Assembly: GCA_021613375.1 (NCBI GenBank)
Contig: JAJQXZ010000040.1
Location: forward strand, 38,755-102,754
Direction: 5' to 3'
Origin: Megaleporinus macrocephalus
Taxonomy: Eukaryota > Chordata > Actinopteri > Characiformes > Anostomidae
DNA: 64,000 bases
Shown: positions 1 through 10,386 of the stretch, one piece after another
Layout: every line of letters begins with the position of its first letter
Numbering within the stretch: position 1 is the stretch's first letter
Made by a program: the position numbers and the translations under genes
The notes under the pieces: model-generated
What the model was told of the DNA's origin: nothing
The model's database searches: none
Seen by the model: the letters and a program-made list of their open reading frames with translations, nothing else

Positions 1-570
1 CACAGATTAAAATAGAACTGCTGGTTATTGGTGCTAGTGGTGAAGTGTTATAATGATCTGATATAATTAAGTTTATCTTAAATTTCTCTACACAGATTAA
101 AATAGAACTGCTGGTTATTGGTGCTAGTGATGTGTTATAATGATCTGATATAATTAAGTTTATCTTAAATTTCTCTACACAGATTAAAATAGAACTGCTG
201 GTTATTGGTGCTAGTGGTGTTGTGTTATAATGATCTGATATAATTAAGTTTATCTTAAATTTCTCTACACAGATTAAAATAGAACTGCTGGTTATTGGTG
301 CTAGTGGTGTTGTGTTATAATGATCTGATATAATTAAGTTTATCTTAAATTTCTCTACACAGATTAAAATAGAACTGCTGGTTATTGGTGCTAGTGGTGT
401 TGTGTTATAATGATCTGATATAATTAAGTTTATCTTAAAATTTCTCTACACAGATTAAAATAGAACTGCTGGTTATTGGTGCTAGTGATGATGTGTTATA
501 ATGATCTGATATAATTAAGTTTATCTTAAATTTCTCTACACAGATTAAAATAGAACTGCTGGTTATTGGT
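1..570 (+). repeat. Exon-border minisatellite, copy A (about 90-bp unit, seven units)
   Basis: A tandem repeat of 87-91 bp. Every unit carries a pyrimidine-rich tract, a CACAG acceptor and the first 20 or so bases of the DOCK exon that is intact at 58,478 (ATTAAAATAGAACTGCTGG), followed by intron-like AT-rich sequence. The array has therefore multiplied a real 3' splice site together with the start of its exon. Units differ by small insertions such as GTGGTGTT versus GTGATG. The array continues off the left edge of the window, so its full length is unknown. The last unit runs directly into a truncated copy of the same exon. Confidence 0.9.
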
Positions 571-617
571 CAGCAACAAAGCCAGCTCCAAGAAGAGAGA
601 GGGAGTTGAAACGCTGG
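571..617 (+). pseudogene. dock9: Truncated DOCK DHR-1 exon, copy A
   Basis: These bases match the last 47 bases of the DOCK exon at 58,555-58,601, including the same GTAAG donor. About 57 bases of exon interior (58,498-58,554 in copy B) are missing. Read from the nearest upstream acceptor at 540, the frame is wrong and soon reaches TGA. This exon cannot encode the normal peptide, so copy A of the DOCK DHR-1 region is broken here. The DOCK exons that follow it in copy B (59,128-60,581) are also absent: the sequence jumps at about 770 to material matching about 60,965. Confidence 0.85.
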
Positions 618-1407
618 GTAAGACTGTGCATGATTCAGAATATGAATTGATATTGAAATATTGATCTGTACTATATATATATATCATCGTATAGTGTAGT
701 ATATAGAAGTGTTTCTCTTAAGGGTCAGGAAGCACCCTCTAGTGGTCAGCAGGCCTGTACTCATTGGGAGGCATTTAAGAGAATCTGCAACAAATCGTAG
801 TTGATCCACTTGTACAAGACTTTAAACTCCCCTGATCACAGTCCTGACTTGCATGTGTCTTGACTACAACTCTTCCATTAGAGTATATTTTATTATTATT
901 TATTATTTATATTATATAAACCTTTTATGTTCAGTCTGATCACTTCTTCATGAACAGACTAATAAAAATGTCTAACATCATTTTCAAAAATAATCTTCTT
1001 ACAATATCTTCCATCAGAAGTTAAGAAAGTTTTTTCTGTAGAGCGACTAATTTGGAAAGAGAAGTTTTGGTTCTGATATGAAAGATATTGTGGCGTTCTC
1101 ACACGAAGAAACGAGGCTGGGAATAAGAAATGGGTTTTTATTGAGCTATTGTAAGACCACAGCTCTCGCTAAACCAAAGAAAAATAACAGCTGTAGCCCT
1201 AAACTGTCTTCAGCCTCCCCACTCTCTCTCACACTCGCTCCCCCTTCTCCCTCCTTTACCCCCCCAATCCCTCACCTTGTTTACAAGAGCCCCCCGTGGA
1301 CTGGCAGCTATTTTTTTTTAACGTTTTTTCCCAAAAGTAACGAGAACCAGAAAACATGCAGAACCACGTCAACACAAATGAAATCCTACAATATGTTGGT
1401 GTATATG

Positions 1408-1690
1408 TGTATCTGTATAGATTATATAGATTATGTGTATCTGTATAGATTATATAGATTATGTGTATCTGTATAGATTATATAGATTATGTGTATCTGT
1501 ATAGATTATATAGATTATGTATAGATGTATAGATTATATAGATTATGTATAGATGTATAGATTATATAGATTATGTATAGATGTATAGATTATATAGATT
1601 ATGTGTATCTGTATAGATTATATAGATTATGTATAGATTATATAGATTATGTATAGATGTATAGATTATAAAGATTATGTATAGATGTGT
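1408..1690 (+). repeat. TAGATTATA-rich minisatellite
   Basis: An AT-rich tandem array of roughly 20-28-bp units built on TATAGATTATATAGATTATG, with alternating GTATCTG and GTATAGATG spacers. It sits immediately upstream of the ntn4 LE exon. The equivalent array in copy B (61,590-61,735) is shorter and differently arranged, so it has changed length since the duplication. Confidence 0.85.
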
Positions 1691-1710
1691 ATATTTTTCT
1701 TTTTTTCATG

Positions 1711-1869
1711 CCACCCTCTCAGCAGTGGTGACTGTACCTGTAAGCCGGGTGTGGCCGGCCCTCTTTGTGACCAGTGTTTACCTGGATATTGGGGTTTCAA
1801 TGACTATGGTTGCAGACCCTGCCAGTGTGCAGGTGACTGTGATGCCTACACTGGAGACTGCATTACAGG
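1711..1869 (+). pseudogene. ntn4: Netrin-4 laminin-EGF exon, damaged copy A
   Basis: The translation gives a laminin-type EGF (LE) module with regularly spaced cysteines ([17 protein letters not shown], then GYWGF, then CRPCQC). Netrin-4 is a secreted laminin-related protein with an N-terminal laminin domain, three LE modules and a C-terminal netrin (NTR) domain. Compared with the intact copy at 61,750-61,937, this copy lacks about 40 bases at the start of the exon, including the CACAG acceptor and the first Cys residues, so it probably cannot be spliced in normally. The rest, including the donor (GG then GTTAGT), is unchanged. The assignment rests on the next exons, which resemble the netrin-4 NTR domain. 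Confidence 0.75.
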
Positions 1870-2031
1870 GTTAGTTTGTTTCTGTTTGTGTGTATTTTGA
1901 ACAGAAAGTAATAGAGTGAGTGTGTTATATGGAACTGAAATGAACTCCTGATTAGGTCAGCTAATACTATGCTGGGGTGTCATATTGGATTAACCTAATA
2001 AAGCGTTTAACATGAATAACATTGTGCACAG

Positions 2032-2099
2032 GCTGGATATGGATCAGAACAACACCCTATTCCGAGTGGAAGAACTATTCTCCGCCCTAACGTTTCCAG
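2032..2099 (+). CDS. ntn4: Netrin-4 exon linking the LE and NTR domains
   Basis: A 68-base exon between a CACAG acceptor and a GTATGG donor. Its phase fits the upstream LE exon and the downstream NTR exon. It ends with LFSALTFP, which resembles the segment before the NTR domain in netrin-4. It is absent from copy B, where a deletion of about 430 bases has removed it together with the following exon. Confidence 0.75.
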
Positions 2100-2274
2100 G
2101 TATGGAGCACTAAGTAATAACGATGCTATCTAAGTTCCCTGCAGTGGGTTTGATTTGTTTGGAGGGGGTATGCACCACTTAAATGTCATGTCTGTTTTCA
2201 TATTGTCTTGACGACGGCACTAAACTGACAGCCAGTGTGATAATTGCTGTTGTTTTTTTTTCTTCTCTCTGCAG

Positions 2275-2343
2275 AGAAATGTGTATGTAAACAGCAGTCC
2301 CTAGGAAACAGCAAACTCTTCTGCACTATGAAGTATTCTTATG
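2275..2343 (+). CDS. ntn4: Netrin-4 NTR-domain first exon
   Basis: A 69-base exon after a good pyrimidine tract (CTCTCTGCAG), followed by a GTTAGT donor. The peptide EKCVCKQQSLGNSKLFC followed by TMKYSY matches the start of the netrin-4 C-terminal NTR domain, with its two conserved cysteines and the FC.MKYSY signature. The NTR domain is an extracellular module. The exon that should follow (the middle of the NTR domain) was not found between 2,344 and 5,535, so the domain looks incomplete here. Confidence 0.85.
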
Positions 2344-4324
2344 GTTAGTGCCAGCATTTTCACTGCAACATAGACAAACACACTCAAGCACTTATCAATT
2401 TTACACCATGGTGCCTGGTGCATTACAGTCAAGCCTTCTTCTTCTGAATCTGATGAATTCCAGCTCCATCTACAGCCCCCCTGTTCAGGCAAGCATGAGG
2501 ATATTTTAAGACTGTGAATGACACAACATAAGCCACAAACATAAGTCATTTCCAGAAAAGAGTTCAGAGCCTTTAAAAAATCAGGAATTGAACAGTGATG
2601 TTCAGGATTTCCAGCACCAACATTATGCAGTCTCTGTTAGTGAAGCCTGTCTGATAAATTCATCCTTTTACAACACATACATCAATAGACTGGCTTTATT
2701 AAACTTTGGACAACAATGTGAAAAACAAAGTAGAATATTTTATTTATAACCAAAAATGACTTACAATCAATGTGTTTTAGTATCTATAATACAAACAAAA
2801 GCCTGTAGAAGCATCACACTTGCTAGACACACTGCACCGCTATTGCACAGTAGCAGCCACGAGCAAGAGATTCTACCACTTTTCTCACTAAGTGGTGTTA
2901 TTTGCTCTCAAAATCTAAAAGACTGACTAGCCATGATTGATTTACTGGTAATCTATGAACTTCTGTTCACATGAAATGCTATTTGATAATTTAGTGGAAT
3001 TAGTGTCAGTCTTACCAGTTTTTCATCTCTGGTCTATTTTCAGCTCAAACTAATTCAACGCCTAATGATTTTTAAATTAACACATAAGTACATGTGTGTA
3101 AGTTACTTATGCCTTCAATTCTATACGTTGTGTGTACATCTCCAGATAGCAATATTTTACATAAACAATAAATAATGTTAGAAATGTATTTTAAACAGTT
3201 TTACCACAAACGTAGTACTGAACCAATACTGAAGTTCACTTTTATAACTAATAACTGATGTGTATACCAGGTGCTTCATTTGTGGTAATGTGCTCAGTAT
3301 AAGCTTCTGTTGTGACCTTGGAAATTACTATTAACCACTAAGTGTGTGGACGAAGTTGTCGAGCAGTAAACATATTCATGTACGTGGCTACATGGTCATA
3401 AGAAATGAATCAGGATCTAAAGCATTTTGTTCTGCTGCACCTGGTGGAAAAAACCACTAGAAACTACTGCAGTTCTGTTGTTCAGGAGAGCTCCAGTTCC
3501 AGCAAATCCACATTTTTCCAGCTATTTACCCATTTAGGAAATCTGTACAGCCCCCACATCCCAAAATATAGCTAACACAAAGTGATTCATTCAAAGTTAT
3601 GTTTTTACTGTGTTTATTTATTTCACTATGTGCCATTATTAAAGCTTTTAGAAAATAGAAGCTTAACTGGGACATGATGATGGGTTAGTGGGGACAGACA
3701 CCATGCAGCGTCAGATATTACATGGTGTCTAAGACTAAGCAGCGTCTGATGCTAAGTAGGTAATAATTCAATGTCACAAGTCAGTAGTTTAGTTCAGCTT
3801 CTGAGAGATAAACTGTCACAGCAGAGCGTTTGTGAGTGCTAGGCAGTGTCAGTGTTGTTTCTGATTATCATTTTTGGCATTGCCTGTGACCAAGCGAGGA
3901 GTTGAAATGAAAGCGTGTGCATGCTGGGACATGAGGTGATGCAGCTCTTACTTGTGTTTTTCACATTTATATACTGTCATTACTGTGATTTCTCCTGAAA
4001 CATCTCTATTGATCATGAATGCATTTAAACTGTACAAGCTGCCAGACTACAGTAGGTACTGGATCCAATTTGTGAAGTATCAGATTTATTCAGGACAAAT
4101 TCAGATCTGATTATCCTGATCTAATTAGAAAAGGTGAACTGTGTTCTTAAATCATCACACACTTAATTTAGATTCATTTTTGAGTAACTGTTAATACACT
4201 CAGTGTACACAGTAGGAGGTGTTAGTAGTAGTAGCAGACTTCTTGAGGTCTGAAGTTTGTGTGTGTGTGTGTGTGTGTACGTGGTAAATCTAATGAAGTA
4301 AACTGTGGCTAATGGAGAACATTT
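2344..4324. other. ntn4 intron, no gene seen
   Basis: AT-rich non-coding sequence. The first 150 bases match copy B at 61,988-62,130; the rest has no counterpart in copy B. A short GT microsatellite lies at about 4,257-4,278. No coding exon could be supported, and in particular no exon resembling the missing middle of the netrin-4 NTR domain. Confidence 0.6.
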
Positions 4325-5173
4325 GGAGTAAAAGTGAAAATCTCCACCAGGACTCCTCCTAGCACTGGCTGCTCAGGCCAATCTGAGTGATCGGGGTAGA
4401 AGGGCTTTAATTAGGAAGGTGACCAAGAACCCAAGGGTCACACTGACAGAGCCTCAGCGTGAGAACCTTCCAGAAGGACAGCCATTTCTGCAGCACTCCA
4501 CCAATCAGGTCTGTGTGGTTGAGTGGCAGAAGCCAGTCCTTAGTACAAGGTACAAGACAGTCGGCTTGGAGTTTTCCAAAATGCACCTGGAGGACTCTCA
4601 GACCATGAGAAACAAAATTCTCTGATCTGAAGAAACAAAGATTAAACTCTTTGGCCTTAATGCCAAGTGTCATGTTTGGAGGAAACCAGGCACCGCTCAT
4701 CACCTGGCCAATACTATCCTTACAGTGAAGCATGGTGGTGGCAGCATCATGCTGTGGGTTTTTTCAGCAGCAGAAACTTGATTGTTCTGTATTGGATTAA
4801 TCATCTCTGGAGAGATCTGAAAATGGCTGTGCACCAACGCTCCCCATCCAACCTGATGGAGCTTGAGAGGTTCTGCTAAGAAGAAAAATGCCTAAAAATA
4901 GGTGTGCCAAGCTTGTAGCATCATACTAGAAAGACTTGAGGCTGTAATTTCTGCAAAAGGTGCTTCTAATATTGGTACATGTGATTTCATTAATTAATTT
5001 ATTTATTTTAAAAATTAGCAAAAAAATTAAACAAACTTCTTTTTACTTTGTCATTATGGGGTATTGTTTGTAGAAATTTGAGGGAAAATACATTGAATCC
5101 ATGTTGGAATAAGGCTGTAACATAACAAAATGTGGAGAAAGTGAAGTGCTGTAAGTTTCTGGATACACTGTAA
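4325..5173 (+). mobile_element. Decayed Tc1/mariner-like transposon
   Basis: Short frames give Tc1-type transposase fragments. ETKIKLFGLNAKCHVWRKPG followed by a KHGGGSIMLW block (4,632-4,780) is the region before the last acidic catalytic residue in this family. The tail from about 5,040 to 5,173 (CATTATGGGGTATTG, then ACAAAATGTGGAGAAAGTGA and CACTGTAA) looks like the 3' terminal region of a fish Tc1-like element. No matching 5' terminal inverted repeat is seen before 4,325, so the element is 5' truncated. Multiple stops and frameshifts make it inactive. It lies in the intron that should contain the missing ntn4 exon. Confidence 0.8.
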
Positions 5174-5535
5174 TTTCAGTTCTACATGCTGTCATATTTC
5201 ACTGTGGTCAACATGCACAGATACTTTCTGTTACTCTTCTAGCATCTAATGAGTCTAATGAGTTAAAGGGGCTATTCTCCAGTTCTCTGAATGGATTCTG
5301 AGTTGATTAAGAGTGAACGTGAGTCAAAAGACAAAATAGGAAAGAAATATTAACCAATGATATAAAGTTTCAGCTTCCCACCACCCATTCTGTCTCATAT
5401 GAAAATAGCTAGCTAGTGCTGCTTAACCAGACACATAAACAGTTACTGCTCAGATTTTTTATTTGGTGGGTAAAGATGTTACTGTTACTGACTGTAATTA
5501 CAATGCTCTATGGTATTTGTCCTCTCCTGCTGTAG

Positions 5536-5657
5536 GGAAGGAGTATCTTGTTGTCGGGCACAAGGATGTAAGAAAAGGTCGTTTTGTGGTCAACACAGAG
5601 TTTAGTGAAGCCATGGAGAGCCGGCCTCAGTCCCAGAGTCCTTCAGCTTTACAATAA
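5536..5657 (+). CDS. ntn4: Netrin-4 last coding exon
   Basis: The exon follows a CTGCTGTAG acceptor and encodes KEYLVVGHKDVRKGRFVVN, then a divergent Ser/Pro/Gln-rich tail ending SPSALQ and a TAA stop. The first half matches the C-terminal part of the netrin-4 NTR domain (EYLVAGH.D-like block). The family normally ends with a basic segment and a final Cys that would close a disulfide; that Cys is not present here. The reading frame either has a changed end or has decayed. The exon is missing from copy B. Confidence 0.7.
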
Positions 5658-5992
5658 GTGCAACTAAGAAAGAGTCTCATACTGTGTTGCCTCAGAGTTA
5701 CAAGATAGAAAATAGAAAATGTATCGTTCAGTGTTGTTGTTAGCATTGTTAGATGTTTCTTATTGAATTAGGCATTAGGAATGGTGCTGCACAGTACTTT
5801 GTTTGGTAACTGTTATTAAAAGATTAGGTTATTAAATAGTCGTATTGTCCAGGAAATAACATATTTAGTTTAAATACTGAAGTCCAGTCTTTAAGTATGT
5901 TGCATTACTGACTATCACATTGTTATTCAGTGGATAGCTATATGTTTTAAACCAGTCTCTGAAGATCTAAACTGTGTGTGTCTGTCTTGCAG

Positions 5993-6167
5993 TGTCCTAA
6001 AATGCGTCGGAATGGCTTTGAGCTAAAGATGCAGGAGCGCTACAGTCACTATCTGGCAGCAGACAGTGAGGCTGAGATGGAGGATTGGGTGAACACACTG
6101 AAGCTTGCTCTACAGAGTGCCTCAGAGGACAGGAGGAACGGAGTGGACTCTTCAGAATGTGCTTTAG
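5993..6167 (+). CDS. dock9: DOCK PH-domain exon
   Basis: A CTTGCAG acceptor is followed by 175 bases open in frame, then a GTGGGC donor. It encodes CPKMRRNGFELKMQ, then SHYLAADSEAEMEDW, the C-terminal half of the DOCK9/11 PH domain. The final tryptophan in the DW motif is the conserved PH helix residue. PH domains bind phosphoinositides and help membrane targeting. It ends in phase 1, which matches the next DOCK exon at 9,801. The exon lies only 335 bases after the ntn4 stop codon. Confidence 0.85.
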
Positions 6168-6605
6168 GTGGGCTTTTCCTCTCTTTACCTGAAGCTCATT
6201 CACACAAATGCATGCATGAGTACACGATATTCAGGACTGTGTCAGTGTTTATTTCATGTCAACCGGCCTATTAAGTTTAAGTTATGTCTTTTTTATATGA
6301 TGTTGTTGAGGAGATTAGATATTAAATAATCTAATTGCGCTGGCAGAGTGGTGCAAGGCTGTGGAGGGATTCTGCTGTTCTGGGGGAGTTTTGTTGACCA
6401 AAGCTGAGCACAAACTGAAGGAAATTAGAAACGTTCCACCTTTACTTTGTTTCATAGCCTGAAATGGTTAATAAGCAGATACGTCATCAAAAGTATTTAA
6501 GTATTTAATACTATTTAATAATTTATAAAAATTCTGTCTACTGTTATATATGTGGTATTACACAGTGAACAGCAAATGTGATAACAGTATATATTTCATA
6601 TTTAG
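6168..6605. other. DOCK intron start, no gene seen
   Basis: Non-coding sequence after the PH exon. Homology with copy B (near 63,005) begins at about 6,437. No exon, RNA gene or repeat is recognised. Confidence 0.5.
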
Positions 6606-6721
6606 AGGGCGATTTAGAAAAATACCTGAAGATCTGGAGATGTGACTGTTTCATCCTCTCTAGCCTTGTTCTGTATCTTCTGCTGGTTGTTTATGTTCTG
6701 AACATTCTGTCAGAAATGTGA
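6606..6721 (+). other. Candidate exon with a hydrophobic segment, shortened copy A
   Basis: A TTTAG acceptor-like site precedes an open stretch encoding GDLEKYLKIWRCDCF and then a hydrophobic run rich in Leu, Ser and Val that could span a membrane, ending at TGA. The same stretch occurs at 63,195 with a longer end. Copy A has lost about 76 bases between two ATG repeats, which brings the stop forward. No family is recognised, and it does not resemble DOCK or netrin-4. It may be a last coding exon of an unknown gene or a chance frame. Confidence 0.3.
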
Positions 6722-7483
6722 CGATTGTTAGCCAGTCACAAGAAAAAGTTGCTTATTACTGGAGAGCGTCCACCACCTTGTTTTTACATTACTAAACCAT
6801 CTTTAGCATTACACTGTAAAACTAAATTCTAAATAAAAATATAGGTACTTTACTACATTAAAATTTTGAGTTAGAACAATTTTAATATTACGTTAACCAT
6901 ACTGTGTTGTAAGTTGTTTTTTGTCTCAACTTACCATTTAAATTACCAATTTTTTTATTTTATTTTAATAACTATTTAAAGCAATTTGAATTTTTTGCAG
7001 ACTTTTAAATAGTTTATATTAGTACAATTACTAATAATTATTGAACATTAAGTATTAAGTAACATTAAATTTAATTTTTTTAATCTGCAGCCTTAGATTG
7101 CGTCAAATTGACTTTTGGGTTAGTTTAATATTTTCTTGGGGTGGTTTCTAAGTCAGGAATTAGGGCTAGTCCTGAATTGTATTTTCTTTTTTTATTTAAT
7201 AATTAATCTTTATTCCAAACGCTGTGTTGGCCAGTACTATTCATTCATACTATAAAACCTACCTAAAACTCTCCTATGCAAGAATTCGTCCACATTTGGT
7301 TCTTGAAATAAGTTGAAACTTATTATTTGCTGCCCGTGTGCTTTTAGCTACCTAAAAGTGTTAATTCACTTTCTAAAAATGTTTTTCCTAAATAGTTTAG
7401 AATTTCACATTTTGAAGAATTAGTGACTCTGTAAACTCTTTATCTTTAACTACATCTTTCTGTATACAAAACTATGTGAAAGA

Positions 7484-7587
<104 letters not shown>

Positions 7588-7665
7588 CATTTAACTTCCA
7601 GTTAAAACAGACGTTAATAACAGGTTGATAATTTTTCCACATCAGTAAAAAACATATTTTTATAT

Positions 7666-8566
7666 TAGGGCTGGGCGATAAATCGATAACGATAATTATC
7701 GCGAAATAACGTTTCCTCGATTGAACTATAAAACGTAGCCGATAGAAATCGATAGAATTAAGTTCCGTCCGTGTTTTGAGAGACAACACGAACAGCCAAT
7801 GAGAATGGGAATAGCGCCGCCCCAAACCAGTCAGGTGGCTGAACTGGAGTTCCAGCCACTTCGTGTTTGGCTGAAGCAACACAGCACAGAATGTAGGAGT
7901 AGCGGCAGCTTAACCCGCGTACTAGTAATAAGTTACTGCAGACGTCACAGTCGAGCAGAGAGAATAAAATAAGAGAAAATGACGACAGAAAACGTTAAAC
8001 TACTACTGAAAGAAACATGTTACACGTGATAATAATCTTAAAATAATCTGCTAAAATAAGAACAACAAGTAAACAGGTGCTGTCTTGCTGTTGTGTTGAC
8101 AAAGTGCTACGGGATGTTTGAGCTCGGGTCAGTTCTGCTGTTGTGATAATCTGTGCAGAGCTGACAGAGCGTTTCTGTGTAAAACACTCCCACAACTTCC
8201 CTCTCAAATGATTGTTTGTAGCTGCAGCTTGCTCTCCGATAAATCCTTGCTTTTCAGTGGGCGTGGCTTCCTTAGCGGCGCATCAATGCACGTTATGCTA
8301 ATCAGCGCAGTTTCGTAATCGATAAAGATAAATGTGTAGGTTGTAAGAGTTCAAGTGAAAACACGGAGGCAAAGTTGACTTTATAACCAAAAAAAAAAAG
8401 AAGGGAAACTTTATTTTCTACCGAAAACAGAATTAAACCAACTTCCCATTTGAGCAGACAGAGAGTCTTTTCCTCAGCCTAAACTTAAAGGGCCAGCAAC
8501 AGCCTGCTTAACACAGAGTCTGTGTGTGAATACTGTTCATACTAATACTGGCCCACATATATATAA

Positions 8567-8634
<68 letters not shown>

Positions 8635-8869
8635 AATTTGTTGAAATACAGTTGTGTAATGTTCTAAAGTACATTTGTCTATCTTCTGATAGAGAATAAA
8701 TCAGAGGATAAAAACTATTTTTTAGATATTTTGATATCTTCACTTCTCACTTAAAGTAAAAAGGCAATAGTGATTTAATTTATATTGTGATATAAATCAT
8801 ATATGATCGATATCGACTGATATGAAAAAAATGATCACAATAAGATTTTTTCCATATCGCCCAGCCCTA
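7666..8869. mobile_element. Non-autonomous DNA transposon with terminal inverted repeats
   Basis: The ends are exact inverted copies: TAGGGCTGGGCGAT on the left and ATCGCCCAGCCCTA on the right. Both ends continue with ATCGATA-rich sequence. A TA dinucleotide flanks each side, but no longer target duplication could be matched, so the superfamily is left open. The 1.2-kb interior holds no transposase frame. It includes a (GT)n microsatellite at about 8,571-8,632. The element lies in a DOCK intron. Confidence 0.75.
8571..8632 (+). repeat. (GT)n microsatellite
   Basis: About 30 consecutive TG dinucleotides lie inside the inverted-repeat transposon. Confidence 0.95.
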
Positions 8870-9800
8870 GCTGAGTATACTGTGTGTTCACCTCTCATTA
8901 CAGCTTGTAACGCCTGCCTGTCCTCGTCTTTCTGTTTACGTCCTGTCAGTTCCAGGTGCCTCTGTTTACGTTTCTTGTGTTGTCATGTGCTCCTGTGTCT
9001 CCGCCCTTGCCCCGCCTCGCTCACCTGTTCTCCATTTGTGTTCAGTCCGGTCACCTGTTCCCTCTCGTTAACAGTGTTGTTATACCCTGTGTTTGCTGTC
9101 TGTGTTTGTTGGTCATTGTGGGTAACTCTGTTGTTGTAGTAACTCTGTCTTTGTAACCCGTTTGTTTACCTTTCATTTTGTTTTTTATTTCATTTTTTAT
9201 TTTTATTCATTTTCATTTAAAAGCTTGCGGTGTGTGTCCGACATTCCCTGCCTTCGTCTGCTCCTGCTTCAGCTCGACCCGTCTTACACAGCTTCCATTC
9301 TTTTCAGTAGACCTGCTTTCAGTTTTTTACAAAAACAGATCTGCAGGAGTATTTCTCCACAACTCCACAGTTTTGGAAGTTCATTTTCTGTTTTTCACAA
9401 TATCAGTAATTATATTATAAATTTAGACTCATTAGTCTGTAAAACCTTTTTCCACATCCAGCTTTAGTGTTTAGTTTTCTTCTTTCTTCTTCTTTGTTTG
9501 TCTAAATAATGGTTTCCTGACAGCTACATATCTTTAAACTCCTTTGGGAACACCTGCTGTTGGAGAGCAGAACAAATGGGCTTTAAGATTGTGGAAGGAT
9601 TTTAAGGGTTAAAGTGGTGCTTGAGTGGGTAAAAGTGAAAGAGTGAACAAATGAATGAACACTAATACATTTGGTGTAATTTCTAGTGTTGGTGGTGTTT
9701 ATGTTATTTTCTTTTCCACACAGAGTACTGTATCTGTATTTTGGTACTGAGTCTTTTATTATTAACATGCTCTGAACTTGTTCATGTTTACTTTACTCAG
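8870..9800. other. DOCK intron, possible retroelement remnant, no gene seen
   Basis: The first part (8,900-9,290) is unusually pyrimidine-rich, with repeated CTGTTTACG and CACCTGTTC words, then a T-rich tract and AAAAGCTTGC. This could be a long-terminal-repeat fragment, but no partner repeat or primer site was found. The remainder is AT-rich intron. The open frames at 8,822-9,467 show no recognisable protein. Confidence 0.3.
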
Positions 9801-9881
9801 ATGAAGAGACCGGTAGTCAAGAGGAAATATGAGAGCATTGTAGAAAATTTTGGACGGAGTCTCCATCCATAGCTGATGAAG
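9801..9881 (+). pseudogene. dock9: Broken DOCK linker exon 1
   Basis: A CTTTACTCAG acceptor is followed by DEETGSQEE in the phase set by the PH exon. The frame then meets a TGA. A second frame gives ESIVENFGRSLHP, then a TAG, then LMK before a GTATAA donor. The pieces match the DOCK9 linker downstream of the PH domain (an ETSSQ-like start and an SLHPELMK-like end), with one frameshift and a stop in place of the Glu codon. This is decay within an otherwise recognisable exon. Confidence 0.8.
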
Positions 9882-10043
9882 GTATAATAATCATAAAAAT
9901 GTGATCACTAGGCATGTAATTAATTTATTTAATTTAGTTTTTTAATTAATGAACAATGTTTACACTGAATAAGAACAGCTAAATATTTCTTGGTGATCTT
10001 TCTGCAGAACATATGTTCTTTCTCTTTCTCCATCCTTCTCCAG

Positions 10044-10128
10044 TACGCCAGAGAAACAGACCAGCTCAATAAAATCAACAGGAATGAATGTCGGCAGAAG
10101 ATCGTATTCTCTAGATCCTGAGACTCAG
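10044..10128 (+). pseudogene. dock9: Broken DOCK linker exon 2
   Basis: A CTTCTCCAG acceptor is followed by YARETDQLNKINRNECRQK, which resembles the DOCK9 linker segment YGRETEQLNKL. Near the end the frame must shift to read SLDPETQ before the donor; in the unshifted frame a TGA is met. One frameshift is needed. Confidence 0.8.
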
Positions 10129-10243
10129 GTTGTTAGTTGGTTATGCTCTTCTAAAGCTATCTTAAAGGGGTGTCTGCAGTTCTTCCTGTGCATGTAGCCT
10201 GATGGTCAAGTCTAGTAGTGTAATGTAGATACTCTCTCCTCAG

Positions 10244-10386
10244 AGACTGATTTCTCCGGCATTGAGCAGATGTGAAGCCGTTTGAGGAACGATTTGGGAC
10301 GACGTTTCATGGTTAGCTGCCACGAGCTGGCCTTCAGCCTGCAGGCTGTGTCAGTGAGAGAAACGATGGAGTTCAGACCAATGTGG
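10244..10386 (+). pseudogene. dock9: Broken DOCK linker exon 3
   Basis: The exon lies between a CTCCTCAG acceptor and a GTAACT donor. Its DOCK-like pieces lie in different frames: TDFSGIE, then DVKPFEERFG, then RRFMVSCHELAFSLQ. Two frameshifts are needed and each native frame meets a stop. The pieces match the DOCK9 stretch running from a DFSGIEPD block through KPFEE to a V.CHDL.F block. Confidence 0.8.

Larger units (their letters stand above)
1..7215 (+). repeat. Segmental duplication, copy A
   Basis: This block matches 57,871-63,850 in the same orientation. Matching landmarks are the minisatellite, the DOCK exon end (617 and 58,601), the stretch starting near 1,020 and 61,200, the ntn4 LE exon (1,720 and 61,790), the sequence near 2,350-2,495 and 61,990-62,130, the candidate exon at 6,606 and 63,195, and the tail near 7,090-7,210 and 63,720-63,850. 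The offset is about 58.0 kb at the start, 60.1 kb in the middle and 56.6 kb at the end, because each copy has different deletions and insertions. Confidence 0.85.

Noticed and set aside
1078..1476. Frame MKDIVAFSHEETRLG, also at 61,250
   Set aside because: It is shared by both copies only because they are duplicates. It runs into Pro/Ser low-complexity sequence and, in copy A, the AT-rich minisatellite; no splice signals or family match.
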